Below, one piece after another: positions 55,140-63,591 of a stretch of 64,000 nt of DNA. The translations under genes and the position numbers were made by a program. The notes below the pieces were generated by a model. That model did no database searches. It was not told where the DNA came from and was given only the letters and a program-made list of their open reading frames with translations. The stretch spans positions 372,001-436,000 of the forward strand of contig NZ_LMAU01000003.1 of assembly GCF_001441535.1 (NCBI RefSeq), written 5' to 3'. The DNA is from Tsuneonella troitsensis (lineage in GTDB: Bacteria; Pseudomonadota; Alphaproteobacteria; Sphingomonadales; Sphingomonadaceae). How positions within the stretch are numbered: the first letter of the stretch is position 1; every line of letters starts with the position of its first letter.

Positions 55140-55664
55140 TCAGTGATCGGGGCCGAGCGACGGGTCGAGGTCGCGGGGGCGCTGGAAATGGACGAGGTCG
55201 CCGCAATCGCGCGTCAGGCTGGCCCAGTCGTCGATCGCAAGCTCGAGCACGGCAAACGCGGCGGTCGGGAATTTCACCGCCGCTTCGTCGAACAGGTCGT
55301 TCTCGCGGGCCGGGGGGACGAGTGCGAACAGCACGTCCTGCATCCCGGGATTGTGCCCGGCAAGCAGCACCGATTCCGCGTCGCCCGCCGAGCGCAGCAC
55401 GTCGAGCAGCGTTTCGACGTCGGCGAGGTAGATGCGCGGGTCGTAGCGCACCGGCTTGTCCGGCATCGCCTCGACCAGGGTCGCCTTCACGCGTTCAGCG
55501 GGGCTGGCGAGAACGAGGTCGAACGGGACGCCGTGAGCCGCGATGTGCTCACCGATCAGACGCGCGCCCCTGCGACCGCGATCGTTCAGTCCGCGATCGA
55601 AATCGCGCTGCCCGATGTCGTCCCAGTCGGACTTGGCATGACGCAGCAGGCCGAGGCGCTTCAC
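55140..55664 (-). CDS. sixA: Phosphohistidine phosphatase SixA-like
   Basis: A 174-aa histidine-phosphatase superfamily protein. The phosphate-binding RHG site is LGLLRHAKSDWDD (His at about 9), with LNDRGRRGARLIG, LVLASPAERVKAT and the second His in VLLAGHNPGMQDVL. The GTG at 55664 overlaps the helicase stop (GTGA), so it is coupled downstream of it. It would dephosphorylate His or small molecules. No ATG fits. Confidence 0.9.
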   Translation of the reverse strand: MKRLGLLRHAKSDWDDIGQRDFDRGLNDRGRRGARLIGEHIAAHGVPFDLVLASPAERVKATLVEAMPDKPVRYDPRIYLADVETLLDVLRSAGDAESVLLAGHNPGMQDVLFALVPPARENDLFDEAAVKFPTAAFAVLELAIDDWASLTRDCGDLVHFQRPRDLDPSLGPDH

Positions 55665-58402
55665 GTGGTTTCCGTCGTCCCTTTTGCCGCTTGTCCATCG
55701 CCGTCGATGCGCGGCGGATCGCCTTCGCATCGCCGTTCGGCGAGCCGTTGTAAAGCCTCGTCGAGCGTCACCCGCAACACCGGCGTGCCCGCGGGGAAGG
55801 CGCCGAGCAACCGGCTGGGAAAGGCCGGTGAAAGCACCAGGAAGTGCCCGGAATCGTCCTTCGAGCGGATCAGTCGCCCGAACGCCTGCGCCAGCCGGGC
55901 ACGGATGATCCGGTCGTCGTAGGCCGACCCGCCGCCTGCTGCCCGCCGCGCGCGATGGAGGATCGTCGGGCGCGGCCAAGGGACCTGCTCCATCACCACG
56001 CAGCGCAAGGAGTGGCCGGGCACGTCGACCCCGTCGCGCAGCGCGTCGGTGCCCAGCAGGCTGGCGGCGGGATCGTCGCGGAAGATGTCGACCAGCGTGC
56101 CGGTGTCGATCGGATCTACGTGCTGCGAATAGAGCGGCAGCCCGCTGCGGGCGAGCCGATCGGCGATGCGCCCGTGGACCGCGCGCAACCGCCGGATCGC
56201 GGTGAACAGGCCGAGCACCCCGCCGCCGCATGCCTCGACTATGCGGCCATAGGCACCCGCCAGCGCCGGGATGTCGCCGCGCTGGATATCGGTCACGATC
56301 AGCACTTCGGCCTTGCTGGCATAGTCGAACGGGCTTTCCGCCTCGGCCAGCCTGGGGGCGACCTCGATATGCGCCGCGCCGCTGCGGGCGATGGCCGCAT
56401 CCCAGTCGGGGCCGTCCTTTAGCGTGGCGCTGGTGACCATCACCCCGTGCGCAGGTTCCAGCACGACGCGCGCGAACGGTTTCATCGGGTCGAGCCAGTG
56501 CCGGTGAAGCCCGACGTCGAACTCGCGCGTATCGCTGCGTTCGACCGCCAGCCAGTCGACGAACTCCGGATCGCCCGGACCGCCGAGCCGATCGAGCAGC
56601 GCTTCCCACGCGGCGAGCAGGTCGCAGCGCCAGGTTAGCGAATGGCGCGCACCCTCGATCCGGGCGCGGCCCTGGGCGTCGAGCCAGTCGGGCGGATCGG
56701 CCAGGATCGCCTCGAGCCGCCCGCCGAGCCGCTGGAGCGGCGCGCGGATCGCGGCGAGTGCGCTGGCGGCTTGCGCGGCCAGTTCGACCACCGGTCCGTC
56801 GAGGCCCGCCGCCTCGGTTTCGATGCCGTATCCCGCTTCCTGTCCGCCGCTTTCGTCGCGCGCATAGGTCGTCGCCCGAACGCCGCCCAGCAATGCTTCG
56901 ACGGGTCCGTACGGGGTTCCTTCGACCAGCCGCTGGAGCCAGCCGTCGGACGGCAGAGCCTGCGCGGCGGCAAGCGCCGCCTCGATCGCCTTGCCACCGG
57001 CTTCATCGTAACTGGCGACGTCGGCCAGCCGCGCCGCCAGTCCCCTGCGGCGGCCGCGCGACTGTTTCTCGGGGCCCACGATCCAGCGGCGCAGCTCGAT
57101 CGCCTCGGCCCCGGTCAGGGCGGCGGCGAAGGTGCTGTCGGCCGCCTCGAACACGTGGTGCCCTTCGTCGAATACGATGCGCGTCGGGCGCTGTGCGTGA
57201 TCGCGACCGCGGGCTGCGTTCACCATCACGAGCGCGTGGTTGGCGATGACGAGGTCCGCCTGCGCCGAGGCGCGCGCTGCATGCTCGATGAAGCACTTCC
57301 GGTAATGCGGGCACCCGGCATAGACGCACTCGCCGCGCTGGTCGGTCAGGGCGGCGATGCCGCGCTTGCGGAACAGCGTGCCGAGCCAGCCGGGCAGGTC
57401 GCCGCCGACCATGTCGCCGTCCTGGCTGAATGCGGTCCACCGCGCGACGAGCTGGGCCAGGATCGCCGCACGGCCTCCGAACCCGCCCTGAAGCGCATCC
57501 TCCAGGTTGAGCAGGCATAGATAGTTCTCGCGCCCCTTGCGGACTACGACAGGCCGCGAACCGTCACCCCGAGCTGGCGGCCACGCCCTGCCGCTCTCGC
57601 GCCGCAACTGGCGCTGCAGGTTCTTGGTGAAAGTGGAGACCCAGACCGTCCCGCCGGACCGCTCGGACCACAAGTGCGCGGGCGCCAGGTAGCCCAGCGT
57701 CTTGCCGATTCCCGTGCCGGCCTGCGCCAGCAGCACGTGAGGCACACCGCGCTTCGCCCGCGGCGCAAACACGCTGCCGGCCTCGCGCGCATATCGGCGC
57801 TGCCCCTCGCGGCGCTCGGCTCCTTCGCCGGTCAGCCGGGCCAGGCGCGCCTCGACCTCTTCCTCCTCGATCAGCACGTGCGAGGGCTGGGCGCGCTCGG
57901 GCGCTTCCTCCCATTCGGGCAGGCGCGCGAACAGCCAGCGCTCGGCCCGCTCGGGCTTGCGGACGTGCGGCAGCAGGACCTGTGCCCACGGCCAGCGCAG
58001 ACGCACCAGCGATTGCAGCGACGACCACGCGCCCTCGCGCTCGGGCCAGTCGTCGCTTTCGCACATCTCGATCAGGCGGCCCGCCGCCGCTTGCAGGAAT
58101 AGGGGGACGTCGTCGTCGCTCGTCGGCTCCGCGATCCCCAGCGCGTGCGCCAGGCCCTTGGGCGTGGGCACCGCGAACCGCGCCGGATGCACGAAAGCGA
58201 ACAGTTCCAGCAGGTCGAGGCCGGACAGGTCGGGGTACCCCAGCCGCGTAGCCACCAGCGGTGCGTTTAGCAGAAGCAGGGGGGTATCCGCGGCGGCGGT
58301 CACCGCCTCGCCCTTGCTGCAACCGCGGGTGGACCCGCCGTCGCGCAGCCAGGTGCCCGCGTGACTGGCGTGAAGCGCGGGGAGTGCAAGCGTGCCGACC
58401 AT
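55661..58402 (-). CDS. DinG/XPD-like ATP-dependent helicase
   Basis: A 913-aa superfamily 2 helicase. Walker A is LLAQAGTGIGKTLGYLAPAH (about residues 243-262), the DEAH box is IVFDEGHHVFEAAD, and motif VI is RLAQAFGRLIRSKDDSG. Iron-sulphur-type Cys residues occur in NYLCLLNLE and GECVYAGCPHYRKCFIEHA, like XPD and DinG. A roughly 200-residue N-terminal domain without named motifs precedes the helicase. ATG 58402 gives the family-like LALPALHASHAGTWL start; an ATG at 58498 would add 32 residues. Function: unwinding of DNA or R-loops. sixA follows by GTGA overlap. Confidence 0.9.
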   Translation of the reverse strand: MVGTLALPALHASHAGTWLRDGGSTRGCSKGEAVTAAADTPLLLLNAPLVATRLGYPDLSGLDLLELFAFVHPARFAVPTPKGLAHALGIAEPTSDDDVPLFLQAAAGRLIEMCESDDWPEREGAWSSLQSLVRLRWPWAQVLLPHVRKPERAERWLFARLPEWEEAPERAQPSHVLIEEEEVEARLARLTGEGAERREGQRRYAREAGSVFAPRAKRGVPHVLLAQAGTGIGKTLGYLAPAHLWSERSGGTVWVSTFTKNLQRQLRRESGRAWPPARGDGSRPVVVRKGRENYLCLLNLEDALQGGFGGRAAILAQLVARWTAFSQDGDMVGGDLPGWLGTLFRKRGIAALTDQRGECVYAGCPHYRKCFIEHAARASAQADLVIANHALVMVNAARGRDHAQRPTRIVFDEGHHVFEAADSTFAAALTGAEAIELRRWIVGPEKQSRGRRRGLAARLADVASYDEAGGKAIEAALAAAQALPSDGWLQRLVEGTPYGPVEALLGGVRATTYARDESGGQEAGYGIETEAAGLDGPVVELAAQAASALAAIRAPLQRLGGRLEAILADPPDWLDAQGRARIEGARHSLTWRCDLLAAWEALLDRLGGPGDPEFVDWLAVERSDTREFDVGLHRHWLDPMKPFARVVLEPAHGVMVTSATLKDGPDWDAAIARSGAAHIEVAPRLAEAESPFDYASKAEVLIVTDIQRGDIPALAGAYGRIVEACGGGVLGLFTAIRRLRAVHGRIADRLARSGLPLYSQHVDPIDTGTLVDIFRDDPAASLLGTDALRDGVDVPGHSLRCVVMEQVPWPRPTILHRARRAAGGGSAYDDRIIRARLAQAFGRLIRSKDDSGHFLVLSPAFPSRLLGAFPAGTPVLRVTLDEALQRLAERRCEGDPPRIDGDGQAAKGTTETT

Positions 58403-58693
58403 CGCCGATCCCGATAGAACGAATGCCGAACACAGGGCAAGCTGTCCGGGTGCTTTCGCTGTCCTACATGCCGTTCGCTCCCTACCCTTTGCGTGCAAGT
58501 TCGGGAGGGAGCGGCAACGTTGGATTCGCGAAAGTCACACTTGGTAGTTTCAGATCGGAGTTTTCGCGTTGAAAGAAAACGGGAATGTCGGATTGGCGGC
58601 GTTTCGGAAAATCACCCGAATCCGTGACACGCCCTGCGTATCGGCGGTTGGGCACTTGCGCTGCGCCGCACCATCGGCGACTGCGCGCAGACT

Positions 58694-60298
58694 ATGACCG
58701 ACGATGCCCTGATCGAAGCCGCTCGCACCTCCAAGGCCTGGCCGTTCGAGGAGGCGCGCAAGCTGCTCAAGCGCTACCCTGACGGCCGCCGGCCAGATGG
58801 GAAGCCGGTGCTGTTCGAAACCGGATACGGTCCCAGCGGCCTGCCGCACATCGGCACTTTTCAGGAAGTCCTGCGCACCACGTTCGTGCGCCGCGCGTTC
58901 GAGGCGCTGACGGGCGGCGCCCCGACCCGGCTGGTCGCATTCAGCGACGACATGGACGGCCTGCGCAAGGTGCCCGACAACGTGCCGAACAAGGAGATGC
59001 TGACGCGCAATCTCGGCATGCCGCTCAGCCGCATTCCCGACCCGTTCGGGTCGAACGCCAGCTTCGCGTTCCACAACAACGGCAAGCTCCGCGAATTTCT
59101 CGATCGGTTTGGGTTCGATTACGAATTCGTCTCGTCGAGCGAATTGTACAACGCCGGCAAGTTTGACGACGCGTTGCGCGGCGTTCTACGCAACTACCAG
59201 GCGATCCTCGACATCATGCTGCCGACGCTGCGCGCCGAACGCGCGGCGACCTATTCACCGGTTCTGCCGGTCAGCCCTTCGAGCGGGCGCGTGCTCCAGG
59301 TTCCGGTCGAGGTGGTCGACGCGGACGCGGGCACGATCCGCTTCACCGACGAAGACGGGCGGCAGGTCGAGCAATCCGCGCTGGGCGGCCGGTCCAAGCT
59401 GCAGTGGAAAGTCGACTGGGCGATGCGCTGGGTCGCGCTGGGCGTCGATTACGAGATGTATGGCAAGGACCTGACCGACAGCGGCATCCAGTCGGGCAAG
59501 ATCGCCCAGGTGCTTGGCGGGCGGAAGCCCGAGGGGCTCGTCTACGAACTGTTTCTCGATGCCAACGGAGAGAAGATTTCGAAGTCCAAGGGCAACGGCC
59601 TGACGATCGAGGAATGGCTGACCTACGGCAGCGAGGAGAGCCTCGGCTTCTACATCTTCCCCAATCCCAAGAGCGCCAAAAGCCTTCACGCCGGGGTCAT
59701 CCCGCGCGCGGTGGACGATTACTGGCAGTTCCGCGGCGCGCTTGCCGAACAGGCGATCGACAAGCAGCTCGGCAACCCAGTCTGGCACCTGCTCGGCGTG
59801 ACGGATCCGCAGCGTACGGGAGCGGGCGATACACTGCCGGTAACATTTGCGCTGCTGCTCAATCTGGTGGGCGTTCTCGGGGCAGGGGCGACCGCCGATC
59901 AGGTGTGGTCGTACCTCGGCAATTACGTACCCGACGCGAGCCCGGCGGCGCACCCGGAGCTCGACATCCTCGTCGGTAGGGCGCTCGCCTACAATCGCGA
60001 TTTCGTCGCGCCGGGCCTCGTTCACGCCAAGCCATCGCCAAGCGAGGCGGCGGCGCTGCGCGCTCTGGACGAACAGCTTGCCGTGCTTGCGCCCGATACT
60101 TCGGCGGAAGACCTGCAGACGATGGTCTATGAGATCGGCAAGCGCGAGGAGTTCGGCTTCGCGTCGCTGCGCGACTGGTTCCAGGCGCTCTACCGCACCC
60201 TCCTCGGCAGCGAGCAGGGACCGCGCATGGGTAGCTTCATCGCGCTCTACGGCATCACCAACACCCGCCGGCTGATAGCGGAGGCGCTGGAGCGATGA
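58694..60298 (+). CDS. lysK: Lysyl-tRNA synthetase, class I
   Basis: A 534-aa class I synthetase. The HIGH motif is GPSGLPHIGT (about residues 46-55) and the KMSKS motif KISKSKGNG (about 293-301). Class I LysRS replaces the class II enzyme in many alphaproteobacteria and archaea. Length is normal. The stop overlaps the DUF1003 start (ATGA). The 291-base gap before it (58403-58693) has no clear gene; part of it is the optional helicase N-terminus. Confidence 0.97.
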   Translation: MTDDALIEAARTSKAWPFEEARKLLKRYPDGRRPDGKPVLFETGYGPSGLPHIGTFQEVLRTTFVRRAFEALTGGAPTRLVAFSDDMDGLRKVPDNVPNKEMLTRNLGMPLSRIPDPFGSNASFAFHNNGKLREFLDRFGFDYEFVSSSELYNAGKFDDALRGVLRNYQAILDIMLPTLRAERAATYSPVLPVSPSSGRVLQVPVEVVDADAGTIRFTDEDGRQVEQSALGGRSKLQWKVDWAMRWVALGVDYEMYGKDLTDSGIQSGKIAQVLGGRKPEGLVYELFLDANGEKISKSKGNGLTIEEWLTYGSEESLGFYIFPNPKSAKSLHAGVIPRAVDDYWQFRGALAEQAIDKQLGNPVWHLLGVTDPQRTGAGDTLPVTFALLLNLVGVLGAGATADQVWSYLGNYVPDASPAAHPELDILVGRALAYNRDFVAPGLVHAKPSPSEAAALRALDEQLAVLAPDTSAEDLQTMVYEIGKREEFGFASLRDWFQALYRTLLGSEQGPRMGSFIALYGITNTRRLIAEALER

Positions 60299-60843
60299 GC
60301 CGCCCGGCCGATCCGGAACGGATGGCGCGCGAGCTTCTGGGGCGCGAACTCGACGAGCTGGACGAGGAAGAGCAGGACGTTATCCGTCGCGTGGCGGCGG
60401 GGTCCTTCATCGGAGTGGACGCGGCCGAAGCGGCGCAGCTTGCCGCAACGTTTGGCGACCGGATGGCCGACCGGGTGGCGGCGGTCGGGGGAAGCTGGCC
60501 CTTCATCGGCGCGTTCCTGGCCATGATGGTAGTCTGGATGACGCTCAACGTCTCGCACGCCTTCGGCGTCAGCTTCGATCCGTTTCCCTTCATCCTTCTC
60601 AACCTGTCGCTCTCGACGCTGGCCGCGCTCCAGGCGCCGATCATCCTGATGAGCCAGAACCGGCAAGCCAAGAAGGACCGCATCGCGGCCCGCCACGATT
60701 ACGAGGTGAACCTGCGCGCCCAGCTCGAAATCGTGCGCCTGTCGCGCAAGCTCGACCGGATGATGCACCTCGCGATCCGCGAGACGAAGCGCGCGGAAGA
60801 AACGCTCGAAGAGGTGGTCGAGTCGGTGCGCGACGGAAAGTAG
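60295..60843 (+). CDS. DUF1003 membrane protein
   Basis: A 182-aa protein of the DUF1003 family: an acidic N-terminus with LGRELDELDEEEQDVIRRVA, then DRMADRVAAVGGSWPFIGAF, two membrane helices (to ILLNLSLSTLAALQAPIILM) and SQNRQAKKDRIAARHDYEVN, the family signature. A coiled C-terminus follows. Function unknown; the family is widespread in bacteria. Starts on the lysK stop. Confidence 0.93.
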   Translation: MSRPADPERMARELLGRELDELDEEEQDVIRRVAAGSFIGVDAAEAAQLAATFGDRMADRVAAVGGSWPFIGAFLAMMVVWMTLNVSHAFGVSFDPFPFILLNLSLSTLAALQAPIILMSQNRQAKKDRIAARHDYEVNLRAQLEIVRLSRKLDRMMHLAIRETKRAEETLEEVVESVRDGK

Positions 60844-60847
60844 CCGC

Positions 60848-61516
60848 CTATTTCCAGCGGCGGGTGCGGTACCACTTCGTCAGCACGTACTTCACGCCCT
60901 CGATTACCGGCGTACCGGCATGGAGGGTGTTCTCGTTGGGCGAACCGTCGGGCATGGCGTTATTCCAGACGAGGAGGACGCCGGGCTTGGGCTCGATCTT
61001 GGCGCCGACTTCGACGAAGTGCGTTTCGCCGCCCTTGTCGACCTTGTTGAGGAACGCCATCGCGGTCCACGACCGCTGCCCGCCGCGCTTGCGCTCGCCC
61101 TTCCAGTAATCCTGATCGGTGTAGAACCAGTCGTTGTGCGGCTTGAACTGCTGGCCGGGAAAATAGCGCTGCGCCTGGATCGCCTCGCCGCAGATCGCAC
61201 TCATCCCGAGCAGGTCGTCGATCCGGCGGCTGACCGCCATGACCAGCGGCTCGTGCGGAGACAGGTCGCCGGAATACGACGTGCGAAACCCGGTCGCGTA
61301 GTCCTGGTCGTAGAGCGAACTGGGCCGCGCGACCGTGTCGGTCATCCGGATGAGCCGCTCGCACTCCGACGGACTGAGGAAATCCCCGATCGCGAAGATT
61401 TCGGCCTTGTCGGTCGGCACCTTGTACACACGCGGGTCGCTCGAAAGGCGGCTGCGCACGGTTTCGCCCACGCGGCGGAGGGCATCCTTGTCCGGAATCA
61501 TGTCGGTCGTTGCCAT
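60848..61516 (-). CDS. 2-oxoglutarate/Fe(II)-dependent oxygenase (prolyl 4-hydroxylase-like)
   Basis: A 222-aa oxygenase of the prolyl 4-hydroxylase alpha type. Iron ligands HxD lie in QQFKPHNDWFYTDQDY, the distal His in LHAGTPVIEGVKYVLTKWYR with Lys for 2-oxoglutarate, and IGDFLSPSECERLIRMTD is the N-terminal family segment. TAMAFLNKVDKGGETHFVE is typical. The substrate, protein or small molecule, is not known. Convergent with DUF1003, 4 bases apart. Confidence 0.9.
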   Translation of the reverse strand: MATTDMIPDKDALRRVGETVRSRLSSDPRVYKVPTDKAEIFAIGDFLSPSECERLIRMTDTVARPSSLYDQDYATGFRTSYSGDLSPHEPLVMAVSRRIDDLLGMSAICGEAIQAQRYFPGQQFKPHNDWFYTDQDYWKGERKRGGQRSWTAMAFLNKVDKGGETHFVEVGAKIEPKPGVLLVWNNAMPDGSPNENTLHAGTPVIEGVKYVLTKWYRTRRWK

Positions 61517-61597
61517 GCGCGTTTCCTAGCAACGCGCTTGCCGCGCGCAAACCCGTCGTTACAAATGCTTGCAGCGAAACAGGCTGGAGACCGGACC

Positions 61598-62152
61598 ATG
61601 CGGGGTGAGCGGGGCGTGCGCTATTCGGGAGTGGCGATGCTGCTCCACTGGGTGATCGCCATTCTGGTGATCATGAACTGGCAGATCGTCGAGGCGGCAG
61701 AAGGCCTCGACGGACCTTTGCGGGGCGAGGTCATGGGTTATCACAAGGCGTGGGGGATGCTGATCCTTGGGCTGACGCTGGCCCGGCTAGGCTGGCGATT
61801 GTCGCACAAGCCGCCGGCATTGGCCGATACGCTAAGGCCCTGGGAAAAGACGCTTGCGCGGGTCACGCACACGATCTTCTACGTGCTGTTGATCGGGCTC
61901 CCGCTCGGCGGTTGGCTGGCAAGTTCGCTGGTGGGCAGGCCGGTCGACTTCTTCGGCCTGTTCACGATCCCCAACCTGCCGACGGGAAGCAACGACGCGC
62001 TCGGCGGCGCGATCTTCGATGCGCACGCGCTCGGGGCCAATTTCCTGCTGATCCTGATCGCGCTCCATGTTGCCGGAGCGCTGAAGCACACGTTCTTCGA
62101 CAAGGATGGCAACCTGTGGCGTATCCTGCCTTTCGGCACGCCGAAGGCCTGA
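61598..62152 (+). CDS. Cytochrome b561
   Basis: A 184-aa four-helix membrane cytochrome. RYSGVAMLLHWVIAILVIMN starts helix 1 with the first haem His; YHKAWGMLILGLTLARLGWR carries the second and LIALHVAGALKHTFFDKDG the other pair. It moves electrons from quinol in the inner membrane. ATG 61598 matches the homology start; the long open frame upstream is the prolyl-hydroxylase gene read on the other strand. Confidence 0.93.
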   Translation: MRGERGVRYSGVAMLLHWVIAILVIMNWQIVEAAEGLDGPLRGEVMGYHKAWGMLILGLTLARLGWRLSHKPPALADTLRPWEKTLARVTHTIFYVLLIGLPLGGWLASSLVGRPVDFFGLFTIPNLPTGSNDALGGAIFDAHALGANFLLILIALHVAGALKHTFFDKDGNLWRILPFGTPKA

Positions 62153-62164
62153 GCCAACGAAACA

Positions 62165-62197
62165 GGACCCCCGTCGGCACAGGGCCGGCGGGGGTCC
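62165..62197. terminator. GC-rich hairpin between convergent genes
   Basis: GGACCCCCG (62165-62173) and GGGGGTCC (62190-62197), with further TCGGC/GCCGG-type pairs inside, form a strong stem 12 bases after the cytochrome stop. The T run is short (CATTTC), so it is a probable terminator for cytochrome b561 and, in reverse, for the RcnB-like gene. Confidence 0.62.
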
Positions 62198-62249
62198 ATT
62201 TCTCCGGTCGGATCGTTCGGGCAGGCCACTCAATCCCGCCCGGACAACC

Positions 62250-63266
62250 TCACCAGAAGAAGTCGTAGATCACGTCGACCACTTCGCCGCTGTAGATATC
62301 TACCAGCAACGCATCGTCGTAGTACCGCACCCAGCGATAGGGGCCGTAAGCTTCCGGCAGGCGATACTGCCACGCGTCGTTGATCCAGTAGCGGCTACCG
62401 AAGAACACGCTGCCAAGGCGGAAGCCGATGCTCAGCCGGCTATAGCGATAATTGCTGTAGGGCGCGTAGTAGCGACCCAGCCGGTAGAGGTTCCGGTTGG
62501 AACTGCGATACTGGTACCAGTTGTAGCGATTGTCCCGGCGCCAGTCGTTGCTCCACCGACGATAGTCGCCCGAATAGCGGCGCTGGCCGTCGCGATAGTT
62601 GTCGGTGCGCACCCCGTCGCGATATCCGCTGCGATAGGCGTTCTGGGTCTGGCGCCGATCCTGCCTGTTATCGACCGTCCGACCGTCGCGATAACCGTCG
62701 CGGTAGGTGCGGTTGCGCGAGGTATCGCCATAGCTGCGATTGCGCTCCCACGTGTTGGTGCCGGACGAACGGTCGCGATCGCGGCTCCAGTCTCGCGAAG
62801 AAGTCTGACGAGCGGCGGCCTGCGCACGCGCTTGTGCCTGCGCCTGCTGCGCTTCGGCCTGGGCACGGGCGGCGCGCGCCTGGCCCCAGTCGTTGCTGGT
62901 ATTGCCGCGCTGGTTCCATTCGCGGCCCTGGCGTTCGGCCCCGGTCGCGCTGCGGTTGTCGCCGCGATTCCACTCCCGACCGCTGCGGGTCGGCGCCTGG
63001 GCACGGGCTTGGGCCTGAACCGGCGGCGCCTGATAGGTACGCTGCTGGCGTTGCTGTGGCGCGGCTTGTTGACGCTGTTGCGGCGCGGCCTGCTGGCGCT
63101 GGGCCCGCATGGTCTGCCGCGCCTCGCGCGCCTGCTGGCGAGCTTCGCTGCGGTCGGTACCGTCGCGGCGCTCCTGCGCAGCAACCGGCGCGGATATTGC
63201 GCCAAGCGTGGCTGCGGCGACCAGTGCCGACGCCCCGCATGCGCGCAGGATGGACTTCAAATTCAT
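62250..63266 (-). CDS. RcnB-family periplasmic protein, Arg/Gln-rich
   Basis: A 338-aa exported protein. Signal MNLKSILRACGASALVAAAT ending APVAAQ, a long low-complexity Gln/Arg/Ala/Ser/Asn stretch (about residues 35-260), for example REARQTMRAQRQQAAPQQRQ, and a C-terminal RcnB domain: AWQYRLPEAYGPYRWVRYYD and VDIYSGEVVDVIYDFFW. RcnB proteins help nickel/cobalt homeostasis, but this repeat-rich form may act differently. ATG 63266 is preferred, as the upstream extension overlaps the intergenic array. Confidence 0.85.
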   Translation of the reverse strand: MNLKSILRACGASALVAAATLGAISAPVAAQERRDGTDRSEARQQAREARQTMRAQRQQAAPQQRQQAAPQQRQQRTYQAPPVQAQARAQAPTRSGREWNRGDNRSATGAERQGREWNQRGNTSNDWGQARAARAQAEAQQAQAQARAQAAARQTSSRDWSRDRDRSSGTNTWERNRSYGDTSRNRTYRDGYRDGRTVDNRQDRRQTQNAYRSGYRDGVRTDNYRDGQRRYSGDYRRWSNDWRRDNRYNWYQYRSSNRNLYRLGRYYAPYSNYRYSRLSIGFRLGSVFFGSRYWINDAWQYRLPEAYGPYRWVRYYDDALLVDIYSGEVVDVIYDFFW

Positions 63267-63367
63267 TGGGCGCACTCCGTCCAAGAACCGCCCCACCACC
63301 TGCGGATCGTGTTTAACGACTCGCCAACTAGTTCAGGTTGGCTGTCGCAAGTCTGAATGGGCTGAGG

Positions 63368-63496
63368 GCATGTCACACTTGTCACACTGTCCAGAGGACT
63401 TTGTGTCGCCTTGGGCCTGGTGCCGTCACCTTGTGAGGACGCGACGTCACTTTGCGATGCATTGGTGTCGCCTTGTGAGCGGGGGGTGTCGCCTTG
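63368..63496 (-). repeat. Phased CAAGGYGAC repeat array with TGTGACA block, locus 2
   Basis: Read on the minus strand: five units with CAAGGCGAC, CAAGGCGAC, CAAAGTGAC, CAAGGTGAC and CAAGGCGAC (63496 down to 63393), spaced 21, 21, 21, 20 and then a final 21 bp, ending in GGACAGTGTGACAAGTGTGACATGC (63392-63368). The order, the short 20-bp unit and the end block all match locus 1 at 31115-31201. It follows the azoreductase gene and precedes the RcnB-like gene in the same orientation, 101 bases before its ATG. The rest of the 325-base gap (63267-63591) shows no gene. Confidence 0.8.
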
Positions 63497-63591
63497 CGAG
63501 GCCGTGCGGCCGGAAACGACGAATGGGGTGCGGTGGTTGGCCATGAATGCACAATGCCACCGCCGCACCCTTGTAGGAAAGACTAGCGAGG

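Noticed and set aside
58403-58693. Extra gene between the helicase and lysK
   Set aside because: Only short frames without ribosome sites or recognisable composition; part may be the N-terminus of the helicase if the upstream ATG is used.
63368-63496. CRISPR array
   Set aside because: Units are 20-21 bp with a 9-base conserved core and no separate spacers; no cas genes nearby.
63109-63546. Open frames through the phased arrays encoding SHCPEDFVSPWA-like and SHCPEGFVSPCA-like peptides at both loci
   Set aside because: The similarity follows from the DNA repeats; the 20-bp unit breaks the heptad, starts are unsupported and the frames run into neighbouring genes on the other strand.
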